Part shown: in pieces, positions 7,880 through 15,205 of the stretch
How positions within the stretch are numbered: the first letter of the stretch is position 1
Layout of the letters: each line of letters starts with the position of its first letter
From: Neolewinella maritima
GTDB taxonomy: Bacteria; Bacteroidota; Bacteroidia; Chitinophagales; Saprospiraceae
Direction of reading: 5' to 3'
Assembly (NCBI RefSeq): GCF_923081025.1
Contig: NZ_CAKLPZ010000002.1
Span: forward strand, 248,001-312,000
DNA length: 64,000 nt
Position numbers and translations under genes: made by a program
The notes under the pieces: generated by a model
What the model was told of the DNA's origin: nothing
Seen by the model: only the letters and a program-made list of their open reading frames with translations
Database searches by the model: none

Positions 7880-8785
7880 CTACAGCGAGCGGGCCGAGAA
7901 AAAGCGGTCCAGCGCCTCCTTACTGGCATCGCCACTCTGGTAGCCCGCCGTGAAGGACTTCACCCGCTGCTCCGAGGTGCCGTGGGTAAAGCTTTCGGGT
8001 ACGACGTAGCCCTGGGCTTCCATCTGCAGGCGATCGTCACCGATGGCCGTAGCCGCCGCGATAGCCTCGTCGATATCACCGGGGGAGAGTAATTGGTCTT
8101 CCTGGTTAGCATACTTGGCCCAAACGCCGGCGAGGTAATCCGCCTGGAGCTCCAGGCGCACGGAAAGCGCGTTGGCCTCCTCCTTACTGCTACGTCCGCG
8201 GGCTTTACTCACGATCTGGCTGTAGCCCAGCTGATTCTGAATGTGGTGACCGACCTCGTGGGCAACCACGTAGGCCAGCGCAAAGTCGCCCGGTGCACCG
8301 AAGCGTTGCCGGAGCTGGTCGGCGAAGGAGAGGTCGATATAGACCTTGTTATCGGCCGGACAGTAGAACGGACCGGTCGCCGCACTGGCGAATCCACAGC
8401 CCGACTGGCTCTGTCCGTCGAACAGCACGAGCACGGGCTGCTGGTAGTTGCGGCCGTACTGCTGGGGGAACAGCTGCTTCCACACCTCTTCGGTGGAGCC
8501 CAGCGTGACGCCCACGATATTGGCGTAGGAGCCGGCTTCCTGGACATTGCCGCCGGGCAGGTTATTGGGATCGGCCGGGGTGGTCCGGGTAGTGGCCGGG
8601 TTGCCGCCGCCGCCACCGAGCCCGATGTAGTCGAGGGGGTTGCCGCCCATGAAGAAGACGATCGCCATGATGACGATGGTGCCGATGCCGAATTTGCCGG
8701 CACCGCCGCCACTGAATCCGCCGCCGCCGCGCTGGCCGCGCCGGTCTTCGATGTTACCGCTGGTTCTACGTCCCTGTAATTTCAT
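7880..8785 (-). CDS. neutral zinc metallopeptidase, YpfJ/KPN_02809 type, membrane-anchored
   Basis: 301 residues. A Gly-rich basic N-terminus (15-31) leads into one membrane helix (32-47). The catalytic domain has H176-E-V-G-H180 and a downstream RLELQADYLAGVWA that supplies the third ligand. The cysteine pair around C130 and C142 (SQSGCGFASAATGPFYCPAD) is the family signature. It is probably oriented with the protease domain outside the cytosol. Its target is unknown. It is the last gene of the minus-strand run that starts with the sigma factor, 21 nt after DUF4197. Confidence 0.88.
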   Translation of the reverse strand: MKLQGRRTSGNIEDRRGQRGGGGFSGGGAGKFGIGTIVIMAIVFFMGGNPLDYIGLGGGGGNPATTRTTPADPNNLPGGNVQEAGSYANIVGVTLGSTEEVWKQLFPQQYGRNYQQPVLVLFDGQSQSGCGFASAATGPFYCPADNKVYIDLSFADQLRQRFGAPGDFALAYVVAHEVGHHIQNQLGYSQIVSKARGRSSKEEANALSVRLELQADYLAGVWAKYANQEDQLLSPGDIDEAIAAATAIGDDRLQMEAQGYVVPESFTHGTSEQRVKSFTAGYQSGDASKEALDRFFSARSL

Positions 8786-8806
8786 GGTATGTTGGTTTGG
8801 GTGATG

Positions 8807-9529
8807 TTATGCGCCGGGATCCTGCTGGGCAAAGACGCGCCGGAGCAGGTCCGTGGTGCGGGCCGAGACATTCTGGCGGATGTCGAGCTCCTTGAGGGCT
8901 ACTTTCTTGAACAGGCCGTTCAGGGCCTGCTGGGTGACGTAGGCCCCCAGGTCGGTATCGACCTTCTGGCGGGTGAGGGGGAAGTTGTTGTAAGCCGTGG
9001 CGGCGTCGAGCCACACCTTATTGGCGTCGTACTTGTCGAGACTGGTATTGATGACCGGGGCAAACTCGGCGGTCAGGGCCTCGGCGGTCGTCCGGTTCAG
9101 GTACTGGGTGGCGGCGTCGTTCTCTCCCTTGAGGATACCGACGGCGTCCTGGATGGTCATACTGCGAATAGCGTTGACGAAGATGGGAGCGGCCTTGCTG
9201 GCGGCATCCTCCGCGCCCTGGTTGATCTTCTTCAGGATCACCTCCTCGATGTTTCCGAAGCCCGGTACGGCCTGCAGCCGGTCGGTCACCTTGCGTACCT
9301 CCTCGGGGAGCAGGATGCGGTAGGTGAGGTCATCGAAGTAGCCGCCGGGTCGGGCGAGCTCTTCGGCACCGTCGCGGGCTCCGATGCGGAGGGCTTCCTT
9401 CAGGCCGTTGCCGATCTCGGTGGAGGAGAGTCCGCCGTTGAGCACGGTCTGGAGGGTTTGGTTGATCTGCTGGCTGGTGCACCCTACGAAGAGCAAGGAT
9501 AGCAGCAGTAGACCGGAAAGACGAAGCAT
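8807..9529 (-). CDS. DUF4197 lipoprotein
   Basis: 240 residues. The lipoprotein signal has lipobox FVGC (Cys17), so it is anchored in a membrane facing the periplasm. The rest is the helical DUF4197 domain (LSSTEIGNGLKEALRIG ... VNAIRSMTIQDAVGILKG ... YLNRTTAEALTAEFAPVI ... LGAYVTQQALNGLF). Function is unknown. It lies 72 nt after folB and 21 nt before the YpfJ-type protease gene on the same strand. Confidence 0.85.
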   Translation of the reverse strand: MLRLSGLLLLSLLFVGCTSQQINQTLQTVLNGGLSSTEIGNGLKEALRIGARDGAEELARPGGYFDDLTYRILLPEEVRKVTDRLQAVPGFGNIEEVILKKINQGAEDAASKAAPIFVNAIRSMTIQDAVGILKGENDAATQYLNRTTAEALTAEFAPVINTSLDKYDANKVWLDAATAYNNFPLTRQKVDTDLGAYVTQQALNGLFKKVALKELDIRQNVSARTTDLLRRVFAQQDPGA

Positions 9530-9601
9530 AGGAGGTAGTTTGACGAAATGCCTTACTATAAGCCGCTTTCCGGACCATTAGTTTGCTCCGAAGCGTTAAG
9601 G

Positions 9602-10090
9602 CTAGCCGAAGCGGCTGAAGTCGAAACCGCCCCCGTCGTCGAAGCCGTCATCGTCAGCGTACTCCTCCTCCGTGGGGTCCTCGAAGGTCTGCTGGGCCTG
9701 CATGCCGCCGAATGCACCGCCGCCGCCGCCCGCCCCACCCAGGGTGATCTCCACGTACGCCGCGCCGACGCGCCCCCCCAGCGGCGGGTGCAGTTTGCGC
9801 AGTTTCAGCCGCACGCTCTGTACGCCATCGAACTGCTCCATGATCCGGTTGCCAATCCGGTAGGCCAGAGCTTCCAGTAGCTGGGTGGGCTTCTTCATCT
9901 CGGCCTGCAGCAGGTAATAGATGGTGGCGTAGCTGACCGTACCGGCCAGGTCGTCGGTAGAGGCGGCCAGGGCTACGTCGGCTTCTACCTCTACGTCGAT
10001 ACTAAACTCGTTGCCCATCAGCTGCTCCTCGTCGTAGAAGCCGTGGGGGGCGTGGAAGCGTACGTCTTCCAGTCCGATTTTTGCGGTCAT
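9602..10090 (-). CDS. folB: dihydroneopterin aldolase with Gly/Asp-rich C-terminal tail
   Basis: 162 residues from the ATG at 10090. Residues 1-117 are a standard FolB: GLEDVRFHAPHGFYDEEQ near the N-terminus, a conserved Glu (LLEALAYRIGNRI) and Lys in LKLRKLHPPLGG. FolB makes 6-hydroxymethyl-dihydropterin for folate. Unusual is the last ~45 residues, GGAGGGGGAFGG followed by an acidic stretch ending DGGGFDFSRFG; most FolB stop near 120 residues. The tail looks disordered. The start lies 4 nt after the stop of the sigma-partner gene, so translation is probably coupled. Confidence 0.9.
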   Translation of the reverse strand: MTAKIGLEDVRFHAPHGFYDEEQLMGNEFSIDVEVEADVALAASTDDLAGTVSYATIYYLLQAEMKKPTQLLEALAYRIGNRIMEQFDGVQSVRLKLRKLHPPLGGRVGAAYVEITLGGAGGGGGAFGGMQAQQTFEDPTEEEYADDDGFDDGGGFDFSRFG

Positions 10091-10094
10091 ATTC

Positions 10095-10862
10095 TTACAA
10101 CGCTTGCAGTAGGCTACGGGCCTCGGCCTGCATGGGGTGAGCGGGATCGGCCGCGATGGTCTCCAGGGTACCGGTGGCTTCGGCGGGCTGGCCCAGTCCG
10201 AGGCGGGCTGTGGCGGCGTAGAAGCTAGACTCCTGAGCCAGGTTGAAGTCGGGGGTCGTGGCCAGGCGCTCCAGCAGCGGCAGGGCGGCGTCGTACTTGC
10301 GCTGGACCAGCAGGCTCTGGGCGAGGTAGAACTGCTCCGGCGCGGCGGGGGCCTCCAGGGCGTTGAAGGCCGCTTCGGCGGCGGCGTAGTCACCGGCTTC
10401 GTAGGCGGTGTAGGCCGCGGCGCGGGGGTCGGCGTCGTCCGTGCCGCCCTTGGTGATCGAGTAGGCGATGTTGTCGTAGGGGGTGATCTGGTCCAGGGCA
10501 TACTCGATCCGCTCACCGGGGGCCGGGCGCAGCATGAAGTAGCCGGCCAGGAAGAGTATGACGGCCGCCGCGGCGGCGTAGCGTACCCACTGCCGGCGGC
10601 GTTTGCGGTCGATAGGCACGACCTTGGCTACGGTCTGGGTATCGGCTACGGGAGTCCGTGTGGATAGTCCGTCCTCCAGCTTGCGCAGGCGGTTCTTGAG
10701 GACGTGGTCCTCACCGGCCGTGATGGCGTCGAGGGCAAAGCGGGTAGATTCCATTTCCTGGCGGAGTTGGGGGTTTTGCCGGAGCTCGCGTTCGAAAGCC
10801 CCGGGATCGGGCGACCGGCCGAGCAGGTACTCCTCGATACGATCTTGGTCTTCAGTGTTCAT
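10095..10862 (-). CDS. single-pass membrane protein with TPR-like C-terminus, probable sigma-factor partner
   Basis: 255 residues from ATG 10862. The N-terminal 85 residues are charged and helical (EDQDRIEEYLLGRSPDP, resembling anti-sigma N-termini). One membrane helix follows (about 96-112, AAAAAVILFLAGYFML), then an Ala-rich helical periplasmic part with TPR-like pairs (AAYTAYEAGDYAAAEAAFNAL, PEQFYLAQSLLVQRKYDAAL). The gene starts 5 nt after the sigma-factor gene, which together with the topology suggests a membrane anti-sigma or sensor. No zinc HxxxCxxC motif is seen, so it is not a standard ZAS-type anti-sigma. Confidence 0.7.
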   Translation of the reverse strand: MNTEDQDRIEEYLLGRSPDPGAFERELRQNPQLRQEMESTRFALDAITAGEDHVLKNRLRKLEDGLSTRTPVADTQTVAKVVPIDRKRRRQWVRYAAAAAVILFLAGYFMLRPAPGERIEYALDQITPYDNIAYSITKGGTDDADPRAAAYTAYEAGDYAAAEAAFNALEAPAAPEQFYLAQSLLVQRKYDAALPLLERLATTPDFNLAQESSFYAATARLGLGQPAEATGTLETIAADPAHPMQAEARSLLQAL

Positions 10863-10867
10863 TTTGG

Positions 10868-11428
10868 TTAGGGCTTGACGAGCTTCTTGAGCTCCTTTAG
10901 ACAACGCATTTTCTTGATACGCGTTGCGCCGGCGGACGGGAGGTCCAGGGCGTTCATCACACTTTCGATGGGATAGTGGTGGTAGTAATAGAGGGTTAAC
11001 AGCTCGCGGCAGGGCTCGCCGAGTTTGGCCATGGCCTGCTGCAGGATCGTGCGCTGGTGCTCGTTCTCGAAGCGATCGATGAGGCTCCAGTCCAGCTCGT
11101 CTGCCGGATTGATGCCGGCTTCGTGGTCGGTGGGTTGTTCGCGCTGCCGCTGGTGGTTGCGGCGGTACACCAGCCGTTTGCCGATGCTGAACAGGTAGGT
11201 GCGGATGCTACAGGTCAGCTCCACGAGCCGCCCCCCCACGATGTTTTTATAAAAGGCGATGACGGCATCCTGAAAGCAGTCCGTAGCGTCCTCCTCCGTG
11301 GCGTGAAGCTGGCGCTGGGCGTAGGTGATGAATGCCTCACGGTGTTGCAGGTACACCTGGTCGATGAGCTCGTAGCGGCCATCCTTTAGGGCGTCGAAGA
11401 GGTCGGCGTCCTCCAGTAGCATCTGCAT
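10868..11428 (-). CDS. sigma-70 family RNA polymerase sigma factor (ECF-like)
   Basis: 186 residues from ATG 11428; a longer reading from TTG at 11461 gives 197. Region 2 is DATDCFQDAVIAFYKNI ... CSIRTYLFSIGKRL; region 4 is RTILQQAMAKLGEPCRELLTLYYYHHYPIESVMNALDLPSAGATRIKKMRCLKEL. I prefer ATG 11428 because a perfect TACATTTG box covers the TTG codon. It is the first gene of a run that includes its likely membrane regulator, folB, DUF4197 and a protease gene; the last three may or may not belong to its regulon. Confidence 0.85.
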   Translation of the reverse strand: MQMLLEDADLFDALKDGRYELIDQVYLQHREAFITYAQRQLHATEEDATDCFQDAVIAFYKNIVGGRLVELTCSIRTYLFSIGKRLVYRRNHQRQREQPTDHEAGINPADELDWSLIDRFENEHQRTILQQAMAKLGEPCRELLTLYYYHHYPIESVMNALDLPSAGATRIKKMRCLKELKKLVKP

Positions 11429-11458
11429 CGCCTGATATTGAGTGAGAGTGTGTTCAAC

Positions 11459-11466
11459 CAAATGTA
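11459..11466 (-). promoter_or_regulatory. Bacteroidota -7 box for the sigma-factor operon
   Basis: TACATTTG on the minus strand, a perfect TAnnTTTG match, about 31 nt before ATG 11428. It overlaps the upstream TTG, which argues against the longer start. No clear -33 TTG is seen. Confidence 0.5.
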
Positions 11467-11609
11467 GTGATTTAGTACGCTAATCGCCGATTTTAGTGGC
11501 TTTGCTCCTTTATGACCCCGTTTCACCGGGTGTTACAGCAGCCGCGGCCGCCGGTGCGCTGTCCCTTAAGCCCCCAAAACTTCCTACCTTTCCCACTAAA
11601 CCACTCAAG

Positions 11610-12425
11610 ATGCTGTCCTCGCTGCACCGGCTCACCGTCCTGGCCGTTCTCCTCCTCCTCACGCTCCCCGCCCTGGCCCAGCGCACCGAGGGGCAGGCCA
11701 GCTACTACGCCGACCGCTTCCACACCCTGCCCACCAGTACGGGCGAGACCTACGATAAGGCCGCCCTCACCGCCGCCAGCAAGGAGTACCCCTACAACAG
11801 CGTCCTGGAAGTCACCAACGTGGTCAGCGGAGCCAAGGTGAACGTACGGGTCAACGACTGTGGGCCCCACCATCCGGATCGCATCATCGACCTCAGCAAG
11901 GCCGCCGCCCGCAAGATCGGGCTGCTGCGCAGCGGCGTAGCACAGGTGCGCCTACGGGTCGTTTCCCTGGGCACCGACGGCCCGGCCTGCGAGCGCGCCG
12001 CCTGGGCCAGCGCCCAGCGGGAGCAGAATGCCGCCGACGTCGGCTCGGAGATCGTCACCGACCAGCAGCCTCAAGTAGCCGTGCCGGTACCGCCCAAGCC
12101 CGCTCCCCCCACGACCACCGCACCCGCGACCCCGCCCGTAGTGAAGGTCGACCGCGTATCCAAAGCCCCCCAGCGCCCGCGTAAAATTTCGTCTGATGCC
12201 ATGCTCTTCGGCGTTCAGGTCGGTGCCTTCGGCAAGCAGGCCAACGCCGAGCGCCTCGCCGCTACCCTGGTGGAGCTCGGCTTCGGCGACGTCTGGACCG
12301 CCCAGGTCGGCAAGATCTTCCGCGTCTTTACCGGCAAGTACTACTTCCAGGACGAGGCCGAAACCCTCAAGGCCCAGGTGCGACAGGCCGGCTACCGCGA
12401 CGCCTCGGTGCGCCGCGTACAGTAA
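11610..12425 (+). CDS. RlpA-like lytic transglycosylase with SPOR domain
   Basis: 271 residues from ATG 11610; the signal peptide (LAVLLLLTLPALAQ) begins a few residues in and rules out the longer start. The double-psi beta barrel covers about 27-115 (GQASYYADRF ... GETYDKAALTAASKEYPYNSVLEV ... RVNDCGPHHPDRIIDLSKAAARKIG). A Pro/Ala/Thr-rich linker follows (about 150-190), then a SPOR domain (about 197-271, FGVQVGAFGKQANAERLA) that binds denuded septal glycan. It acts in the periplasm or outer membrane in cell separation. There is no lipobox, unlike E. coli RlpA. A TACCTTTC at 11585-11592 is a near-match -7 box. Confidence 0.92.
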   Translation: MLSSLHRLTVLAVLLLLTLPALAQRTEGQASYYADRFHTLPTSTGETYDKAALTAASKEYPYNSVLEVTNVVSGAKVNVRVNDCGPHHPDRIIDLSKAAARKIGLLRSGVAQVRLRVVSLGTDGPACERAAWASAQREQNAADVGSEIVTDQQPQVAVPVPPKPAPPTTTAPATPPVVKVDRVSKAPQRPRKISSDAMLFGVQVGAFGKQANAERLAATLVELGFGDVWTAQVGKIFRVFTGKYYFQDEAETLKAQVRQAGYRDASVRRVQ

Positions 12426-12438
12426 ACGGCTTGGCCGA

Positions 12439-13689
12439 CTAGCTGCGCATGGCCTCCACCGGATCCATCCGCGCGGCCAGTAGCGCCGGCACTACGCCGG
12501 CCAGGATGCCCACTACGGCCGAGATCAGCACGCCGGCGATGGCGTAGATCAGGCTCAGCGTGATCTGGAAGCCGGGCAGGAATTGATTGATGATGGAGGT
12601 CACGCCTACGACCATGACCAGTCCGATGAGTCCGCCGATGATGCACAGGATGATCGACTCGGTCAGGAACTCGACCAGGATCACGTACTGCCGCGCCCCG
12701 AGGGCCTTCTTGACTCCGATCAGGCTGGTGCGCTCCTTTACGCTTACGAACATGATGTTCGCCACGCTGATCGCGCCCACGATGATCGAAAATCCCCCGA
12801 TCACGAAGCCGATGATGTTGAGCACCCCGAAGAAGTTGCCCAGTGCGTCGGCCGTCATGCTCAGTTCGTTGAGCGCGAAGTTGTCGTCTTCCCGCGGCCG
12901 CAGTTGACGGTTGGAGCGCAGGATGCCGCGGATGTCGTCCTGCAGCCGCTCCATCTCCACGCCGGGCTTGGCCTTCACCCCTACCGTGCCGCCGAACTGG
13001 TTGCGGTTCTTCAGATTGATGAAGCGGGCGGCGTTGTTGTAGGTCACCATGATGGCGTCGTCGAAGTCGAGGGGGTTGATCAGATCGTCGCCCGAGGGGG
13101 CCAGGGTGCCGATCACTTCGTACTTGCGGCCGCCCATCTTGATGGTCTTACCGATGGGGTTGATTGGCCCGAACAGCTCCGAGGCCAGCATATCCCCCAG
13201 CAGGATCTTATCGCTGCCGTTGCGGTACTCGGCCGTAGACCAGTAGCGCCCGCGGTTGATCTCTACGTTGAAGATGCGGTCCAGCTCGTAGGTGGTCACG
13301 AACAGGTAGCCCCCCTCCACGGCCTGATTGTTGTACTTCATGGTGCGGGAGCCGGGCACGGTCCAGTAGCTGACGATGCTGGCGGTGGCCAGGTTTTCCT
13401 TCAGGGCCTCGTAGTCGGCGTGGTCGGGATAGGGCCGCTGGAAGTATTCCCACCAGTCGTCGCTATTATCCTTCCAGGGCCACTTATCGATGTACACCAC
13501 GTCGTCGCCGAGCTTGGCCAGACTACCCGACACATTGTCCTGCAGCGACTGCACGGCCGAGAGCACCCCGATGATGCAAAAGATGCCGATCGAGATACCG
13601 AGCAGGGAGAGAAAGGTGCGCAGCTTGTTGCCCGTCAGTTGCTGCCAGGCTTGCCGGAGGCTTTCAGCCAGTACTTTAGAAAGGATCAT
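12439..13689 (-). CDS. MacB-type ABC transporter permease
   Basis: 416 residues from ATG 13689; longer reads run through repeat sequence. It has an N-terminal helix (about 20-45, FLSLLGISIGIFCIIGVLSAV), a large periplasmic MacB-PCD domain (about 50-280), and three C-terminal helices in FtsX style (IIGFVIGGFSIIVGAISVANIMFVSV, LTESIILCIIGGLIGLVMV, AGVLISAVVGILAGVVPALLAARMDPVEAMR). The closing DPVEAMR is typical. The partner ATPase is not adjacent. Such permeases move lipoproteins, peptides or toxins mechanically from the periplasmic side. The stop lies 13 nt from that of the convergent rlpA-like gene. Confidence 0.88.
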   Translation of the reverse strand: MILSKVLAESLRQAWQQLTGNKLRTFLSLLGISIGIFCIIGVLSAVQSLQDNVSGSLAKLGDDVVYIDKWPWKDNSDDWWEYFQRPYPDHADYEALKENLATASIVSYWTVPGSRTMKYNNQAVEGGYLFVTTYELDRIFNVEINRGRYWSTAEYRNGSDKILLGDMLASELFGPINPIGKTIKMGGRKYEVIGTLAPSGDDLINPLDFDDAIMVTYNNAARFINLKNRNQFGGTVGVKAKPGVEMERLQDDIRGILRSNRQLRPREDDNFALNELSMTADALGNFFGVLNIIGFVIGGFSIIVGAISVANIMFVSVKERTSLIGVKKALGARQYVILVEFLTESIILCIIGGLIGLVMVVGVTSIINQFLPGFQITLSLIYAIAGVLISAVVGILAGVVPALLAARMDPVEAMRS

Positions 13690-13720
13690 GCGGTGCGGGA
13701 TTAATGAATGGCAAGGTACG

Positions 13721-13745
13721 GGGGCGGCGGCGCGCGGGTGCGGGG
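13721..13745 (+). repeat. GC-rich intergenic motif copy
   Basis: GGGGCGGCGG then CGCGCGGGTGCGGGG. It lies upstream of the permease start, outside any gene. It is one of at least seven copies of a G-block followed by GGTGCG. Confidence 0.5.
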
Positions 13746-13767
13746 TTTTCGACGAATGACGGGAATA

Positions 13768-13848
13768 TAGACCGCCTTCGGGGGGTAGATCGATTCGCTT
13801 GGTAGACCCTCCGGGGGTAGACCTCGCCTTTGGCTCGGGTAAGACGCC
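13768..13848. repeat. TAGA-hairpin array 1
   Basis: Units such as TAGACCGCCTTCGGGGGG, TAGATCGATTCGCTTGG, TAGACCCTCCGGGGG and TAGACCTCGCCTTTGGC. Each holds a very short palindrome, some with a TTCG loop closed by C-G. It is more degenerate than arrays 2 and 3 and lies between the divergent permease and queA genes. Confidence 0.75.
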
Positions 13849-13939
13849 TCCATGTCTGGAACGTACCTCCGCATCCTCTGTGGTGAACACATCGCACCAG
13901 CGTCCCCGCCCACCGACCACTCGCACGAAGAAAATTCCG

Positions 13940-13947
13940 TACTTTTG
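13940..13947 (+). promoter_or_regulatory. Bacteroidota -7 box for queA
   Basis: TACTTTTG is a perfect TAnnTTTG match, 42 nt before the queA ATG. No convincing -33 TTG upstream. Confidence 0.5.
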
Positions 13948-13989
13948 CCGGCTGTTTCGCAACAAAGCACGACAAAATACGCAACCGGG

Positions 13990-15054
13990 ATGAGGACTAA
14001 GCTATCACAATTTAAGTTTGAGCTCAACGACAAACTGATCGCACGTACGCCCAGCAAGCGCCGCGACGATAGCCGCCTGATGATCGTGCACCGGGATACG
14101 GGCGAGATCGAACACAAGCAGTTTACGGACCTGCTGGACCGCTACAGCGAGGGCGACAGCCTGGTGTTTAATAATACGAAGGTCTTTCCCGCCCGCCTCT
14201 ACGGCCTCAAGGAGAAGACCCAGGCCCGCATCGAGGTGTTCCTGCTGCGCGAGCTCAACGCCCAGGCCCGCCTGTGGGACGTACTCGTAGACCCCGCCCG
14301 CAAGATCCGCGTCGGCAATAAGCTGTACTTCAATGACAAGCGGGGCAACAACCGCCTGGTCGCCGAAGTCGTGGACAATACCACCAGCCGTGGCCGCACC
14401 ATCCGCTTCCTCTACGACGGGCCCAACGACGAGTTCACTAAGGAGCTCCACTCCCTGGGCAACACTCCCCTACCCAAGCTACTTGAGCGCGAGGCCGACT
14501 CCCGCGACGCCGAGCGTTACCAGACCGTCTTCGCCTCCGAAGTAGGTGCCGTAGCCGCGCCCACCGCCGGACTCCACTTCAGCCGCGAAACGCTCATGCG
14601 CATGGAGCTGGCCGGCATCAAGAAGGCCGAAGTCACCCTGCACCTCGGCCTGGGCACCTTCCGCGACATCGAGGTAGAAGACCTCAGCAAGCACAAGATG
14701 GACGCCGAGTACTTCCAGATCAAGCAGCCCGCCGTAGATACCGTCAATGCCACCAAAAAGGACGGCGGCCTGGTCTGTGCAGTAGGTACTACTACCCTGC
14801 GCGCCGTAGAGAACAGCGTCAGCGCCGAGCGCCTCCTGGCCACCAGCGAGGGCTGGACCAACAAGTTCATCTTCCCCCCCTACGACTTCCACATCCCCGA
14901 TCACCTGCTCACCAACTTCCACCTCCCCAAGAGCAGCCTGTTCATCACCACCTGCGCCTTCGGCGGCATCGACCTCATCCTCGAAGCCTACGCCGTAGCC
15001 CAGAAGGAGAAGTATAAGTTCTTTGCTTATGGGGATGCTATGCTGGTGGTGTAA
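13990..15054 (+). CDS. queA: S-adenosylmethionine:tRNA ribosyltransferase-isomerase
   Basis: 354 residues from ATG 13990, close to the usual 340-350. Signatures: [16 protein letters not shown] near the N-terminus, [58 protein letters not shown] and [15 protein letters not shown]. It moves the ribosyl part of SAM onto preQ1-tRNA to give epoxyqueuosine. The longer frame upstream has no support and passes over the promoter. No other queuosine genes are in the window. The stop TAA is directly followed by the TAGA-hairpin array. Confidence 0.95.
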   Translation: MRTKLSQFKFELNDKLIARTPSKRRDDSRLMIVHRDTGEIEHKQFTDLLDRYSEGDSLVFNNTKVFPARLYGLKEKTQARIEVFLLRELNAQARLWDVLVDPARKIRVGNKLYFNDKRGNNRLVAEVVDNTTSRGRTIRFLYDGPNDEFTKELHSLGNTPLPKLLEREADSRDAERYQTVFASEVGAVAAPTAGLHFSRETLMRMELAGIKKAEVTLHLGLGTFRDIEVEDLSKHKMDAEYFQIKQPAVDTVNATKKDGGLVCAVGTTTLRAVENSVSAERLLATSEGWTNKFIFPPYDFHIPDHLLTNFHLPKSSLFITTCAFGGIDLILEAYAVAQKEKYKFFAYGDAMLVV

Positions 15055-15205
15055 TAGACCGGCTTCGCCGGGTAGACGACGCCGCGCTGGGTAGACCCCT
15101 TCGGGGAGTAGAGCTACCGCCCATTGCTGACGGCTCTACCCGCGACAGCGGTCTACTCCCCGAAGGGGTCGTACCAGCCGACAGGCGACTTACCCCCAAA
15201 GGGGT
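15055..15205. repeat. TAGA-hairpin array 2 with 19-bp inverted arms, likely bidirectional terminator
   Basis: Begins TAGACCGGCTTCGCCGG right after the queA stop. GACCCCTTCGGGGAGTAGA at 15094-15112 is the exact reverse complement of 15152-15170, so a 19-bp stem with a 39-nt loop is possible, and each arm also folds on itself around a TTCG loop. It separates two convergent genes. On the minus strand the stop TAG of the next gene itself opens a TAGACCCC-TTTGGGG unit. Confidence 0.8.

Noticed and set aside
13690-13965. N-terminal extension of the MacB-type permease
   Set aside because: Codons come from repeat array 1 and GC-rich motif; the first helix has its own ATG at 13689.
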